43,250 nucleotides of DNA. Origin: an uncultured beta proteobacterium. GTDB lineage: Bacteria > Pseudomonadota > Gammaproteobacteria > Burkholderiales > Burkholderiaceae_C. The stretch lies in contig CAITQH010000169.1 of NCBI GenBank assembly GCA_903894475.1, positions 1 through 43,250 on the forward strand. The letters are read 5' to 3'. The notes under the pieces are model-generated. The model was given only the letters and a program-made list of their open reading frames with translations. It did no database searches and was not told the DNA's origin. The translations under genes were made by a program, and so were the position numbers. Positions 41,587 to 43,250 of the stretch are shown one piece after another (positions within the stretch are counted from its first letter, which is position 1; each line of letters opens with the position of its first letter).

Positions 41587-42183
41587 TCAGGACAGTCCCA
41601 AAGCGCCGAATACGCACATGGCGGCGTAAGCATCGTTGGCAGCATAAATCAGTTGCCCATCGCTGAGCCGGGGTGCGGCCCAATTGGAGGTGGCAGCCTT
41701 CTTCGACTTGATGAAGCGCTGAGTAAACATCAGCGCCACCGCACCCTTCACGCCCATGTCCTTGCGGTAACCACGCTCGCGAAACACGGTGTTGAGATCC
41801 AGCACGTCTGCGGCCTGAACTCCGAGCTTGGACTGGATGCGTTTGCGATCATCCCCCAGTCCAAAACCGGCCTTGGTGTAGCCCGGCAAGGCCAGCAACT
41901 GCGCCACCGAAGCAGAGCATTCCGGATCAAACAACTGAAAGACCCAGGCCCGCTCCAGCGTGGCCAGTTGCACGACGTGCGGACCATCGGAGACCTGTTC
42001 CTTGACGAAAGTCGGTTTTGACTCGGTATCAAATCCCCAGACCTTGCTGGTACAGAGCTCAGTCCGCGCCGCATGCGCCTGCGCCGCCGTGCTGACCAGC
42101 ACGATGCGATCCAGACCGAGGCGCGCGAACTCCGGCAGCAGCGCTATCTGCTCTTTGCTGGGGGTGAGGTCTTGCTTGTGCAT
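41587..42183 (-). CDS. DEDD-type 3'-5' exonuclease domain protein (RNase D/WRN-like)
   Basis: The 198-residue protein is a stand-alone DEDD exonuclease. Exo I is WGFDTESKP (Asp52, Glu54), Exo II is in AGFGLGDDRKRIQ, and Exo III is the Tyr-type YAANDAYAAM. Members trim RNA or DNA 3' ends with two metal ions. There is no HRDC domain, so it is not full RNase D. ATG 42183 was chosen because the frame upstream to 42645 lies antisense-free inside the ligase gene in another frame and is not conserved. It starts 26 bp after the acyl-CoA ligase stop and is probably co-transcribed. The 135-bp gap upstream of the kinase (41452-41586) shows no feature. Confidence 0.85.
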   Translation of the reverse strand: MHKQDLTPSKEQIALLPEFARLGLDRIVLVSTAAQAHAARTELCTSKVWGFDTESKPTFVKEQVSDGPHVVQLATLERAWVFQLFDPECSASVAQLLALPGYTKAGFGLGDDRKRIQSKLGVQAADVLDLNTVFRERGYRKDMGVKGAVALMFTQRFIKSKKAATSNWAAPRLSDGQLIYAANDAYAAMCVFGALGLS

Positions 42184-42209
42184 GGAAACCGCTGCTACCC
42201 GGACTCGTT

Positions 42210-43250
42210 TTAGCTGAATACGCCCCCGTACTGCTTGCGCAGATCGCCCTTTTGCACCTTGCCGGTTCCACCCACGGGCAGCACGTCGAGAAAGATGACA
42301 TCGTCCGGCACCCACCATTTGGCGACGCGCTCGGTGAGAAAAGCCAGAATCTCCTCGCGCTCTACAGCTTGTCCAGGCTTGCGCACAATGAAGAGCAAGG
42401 GGCGCTCGTCCCATTTGGGGTGTTTGACGCCAATCACTGCAGCCATCGCGACTGCCGGGTGGCCCATGGCGGCGCTTTCCAGGTCGATCGAACTGATCCA
42501 CTCGCCACCAGTCTTGATGACGTCCTTGGCGCGGTCCCGAATCTGCATCACGCCCTGAGCGTCGATGGTGGCAATGTCGCCTGTCGGAAACCAGCCGTCC
42601 AACAGCGGTGAGACATCGCTCTTGTAATAACCGGTGACGATCCATTGCCCGCGCACCATCAGTTCACCCTGAGAGACGCCGTCGCGCGGCAAGGTGGCAC
42701 CGTTCTCGCCAACCACCTTGATCTCGACGCCAAAAACCGACTTGCCCTGTTTGGCGATCAGCGCATGCTGTTCGGCGCCCGCCAGGGCCATGTCCTGCGG
42801 ACTCAGGCAACCCAGGGTCGCCACCGCGGTGGTCTCCGTCATACCCCAGCCGTGGCGCACTTCGACGCCGTATTTGTCAGTAAATTTGGCAATCAAGGCC
42901 GCGGGCATGGCCGAACCACCCACCGCAGTGCATCGCATGGTCGAAAAGCGCAGCCCGTTTTGCTCGACATGCTGCAGCAGTGCCAGCCAGATGGTTGGCA
43001 CGCCGGCGCTGATGGTGACCTTTTCGGCTTCCATCAGTTCGTACAAACTGGCACCATCCAGACGCGGCCCCGGCAAGACGAGTTTGGCCCCGACCATGGG
43101 CGTTGCGTAGGGAATGCACCATGCGTTGATATGAAACATGGGAACCACTGGCAGCACCGTTTCTCTGGCCGACAGTGACAGCACCGCGCAATCCGACAGG
43201 GCATTGAGAACAATGGCGCGGTGCGAATACAGCGCCCCCTTCGGGTTGCC
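42210..43250 (-). CDS. Acyl-CoA ligase (AMP-forming), 3' part; start beyond the window
   Basis: The frame is open to the window edge, where it reads GNPKGALYSHRAIVLNAL, the end of the ATP-binding P-loop-like signature of the ANL superfamily. Further motifs are VPMFHINAWCIPYATPM, GWGMTETTAV (A5), DGWFPTGDIATIDAQG (A7), IRDRAKDVIKTGGEWISS (A8) and a C-terminal GKVQKGDLRKQ with the catalytic Lys. The N-terminal ~190 residues are missing from view. This set is typical of medium/long-chain fatty acyl-CoA synthetases, including AlkK- and DmdB-like enzymes. It activates a carboxylic acid to its CoA ester in the cytoplasm. Substrate is not identifiable from this part. Confidence 0.93.
   Translation of the reverse strand, partial: GNPKGALYSHRAIVLNALSDCAVLSLSARETVLPVVPMFHINAWCIPYATPMVGAKLVLPGPRLDGASLYELMEAEKVTISAGVPTIWLALLQHVEQNGLRFSTMRCTAVGGSAMPAALIAKFTDKYGVEVRHGWGMTETTAVATLGCLSPQDMALAGAEQHALIAKQGKSVFGVEIKVVGENGATLPRDGVSQGELMVRGQWIVTGYYKSDVSPLLDGWFPTGDIATIDAQGVMQIRDRAKDVIKTGGEWISSIDLESAAMGHPAVAMAAVIGVKHPKWDERPLLFIVRKPGQAVEREEILAFLTERVAKWWVPDDVIFLDVLPVGGTGKVQKGDLRKQYGGVFS

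Noticed and set aside
41587-42645. 352-codon version of the exonuclease
   Set aside because: The first ~154 codons overlap the acyl-CoA ligase in another frame and show no conserved motif, so the ATG at 42183 gives a complete DEDD domain.

Overview
The window looks like chromosomal DNA from a betaproteobacterium, most likely Burkholderiales and plausibly Comamonadaceae. The base composition is GC-rich. The gene set fits: RarA, a DctPQM TRAP transporter, a fused hydantoinase/5-oxoprolinase, CrcB, a LytS/LytTR pair and an acyl-CoA ligase. The assignment is inference from gene style only. No rRNA, tRNA, CRISPR array or complete insertion sequence was found. Coding density is high; the longest gene-free stretch is about 260 bp, at 30123-30385.

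Left part (1-7.4 kb). The first ~376 bases are two near-identical 204-bp repeats of a large surface adhesin. They run abruptly into the 5' end of an oppositely oriented ABC substrate-binding protein gene, which looks like a rearrangement or assembly join. Then come rarA, a tightly overlapping trio (hemerythrin, DUF2249, polytopic membrane protein), an ECF sigma factor unit with a divergent small membrane protein, and a periplasmic HtrA/Deg-like protease.

Catabolic block (7.5-16 kb). A fused HyuA-HyuB hydantoinase/5-oxoprolinase, an Asp/Glu/hydantoin racemase-like protein and a winged-helix regulator run leftwards. A TRAP transporter (dctP-dctQ-dctM) diverges from them, followed by crcB. A 90-bp inverted-repeat element sits in frame inside the hydantoinase. 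A pair of REP-like hairpins lies between dctP and dctQ.

Accessory block (16-22.3 kb). An AlbA_2/ATPase-type protein is translationally coupled to a TOTE-type primase-helicase, a candidate defence or conflict pair. The helicase 3' end overlaps a convergent ALDH7-type aldehyde dehydrogenase. A small antitoxin-PIN toxin pair follows.

Redox block (22.3-30.1 kb). A giant pyruvate:ferredoxin oxidoreductase-like enzyme (1664 aa) overlaps a 947-aa flavoprotein that joins GltD/NfnL-like and NfnS/PyrK-like modules. A near-consensus FNR box lies upstream. Together they look like a self-contained 2-oxoacid-to-NAD(P)(H) electron-transfer unit.

Signalling island (30.3-39.2 kb). A leftward run with 4-bp stop/start overlaps encodes a diguanylate cyclase, a Cache-PP2C phosphatase, a family-3 binding protein, a methyltransferase, a binding protein-permease fusion, a second permease and a metallo-beta-lactamase-fold protein. 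STAS and RsbW-like partner-switch proteins sit at its far end. No ABC ATPase gene is present. The island is bounded by two 37-bp direct repeats of the 3' end of the adjacent LytTR response-regulator gene, and they differ only at synonymous positions. This resembles insertion of an integrative element at a gene 3' end.

Right end (39.2-43.25 kb). The LytS-like kinase/LytTR regulator pair, a DEDD-type 3'-5' exonuclease and an acyl-CoA ligase that runs off the window.
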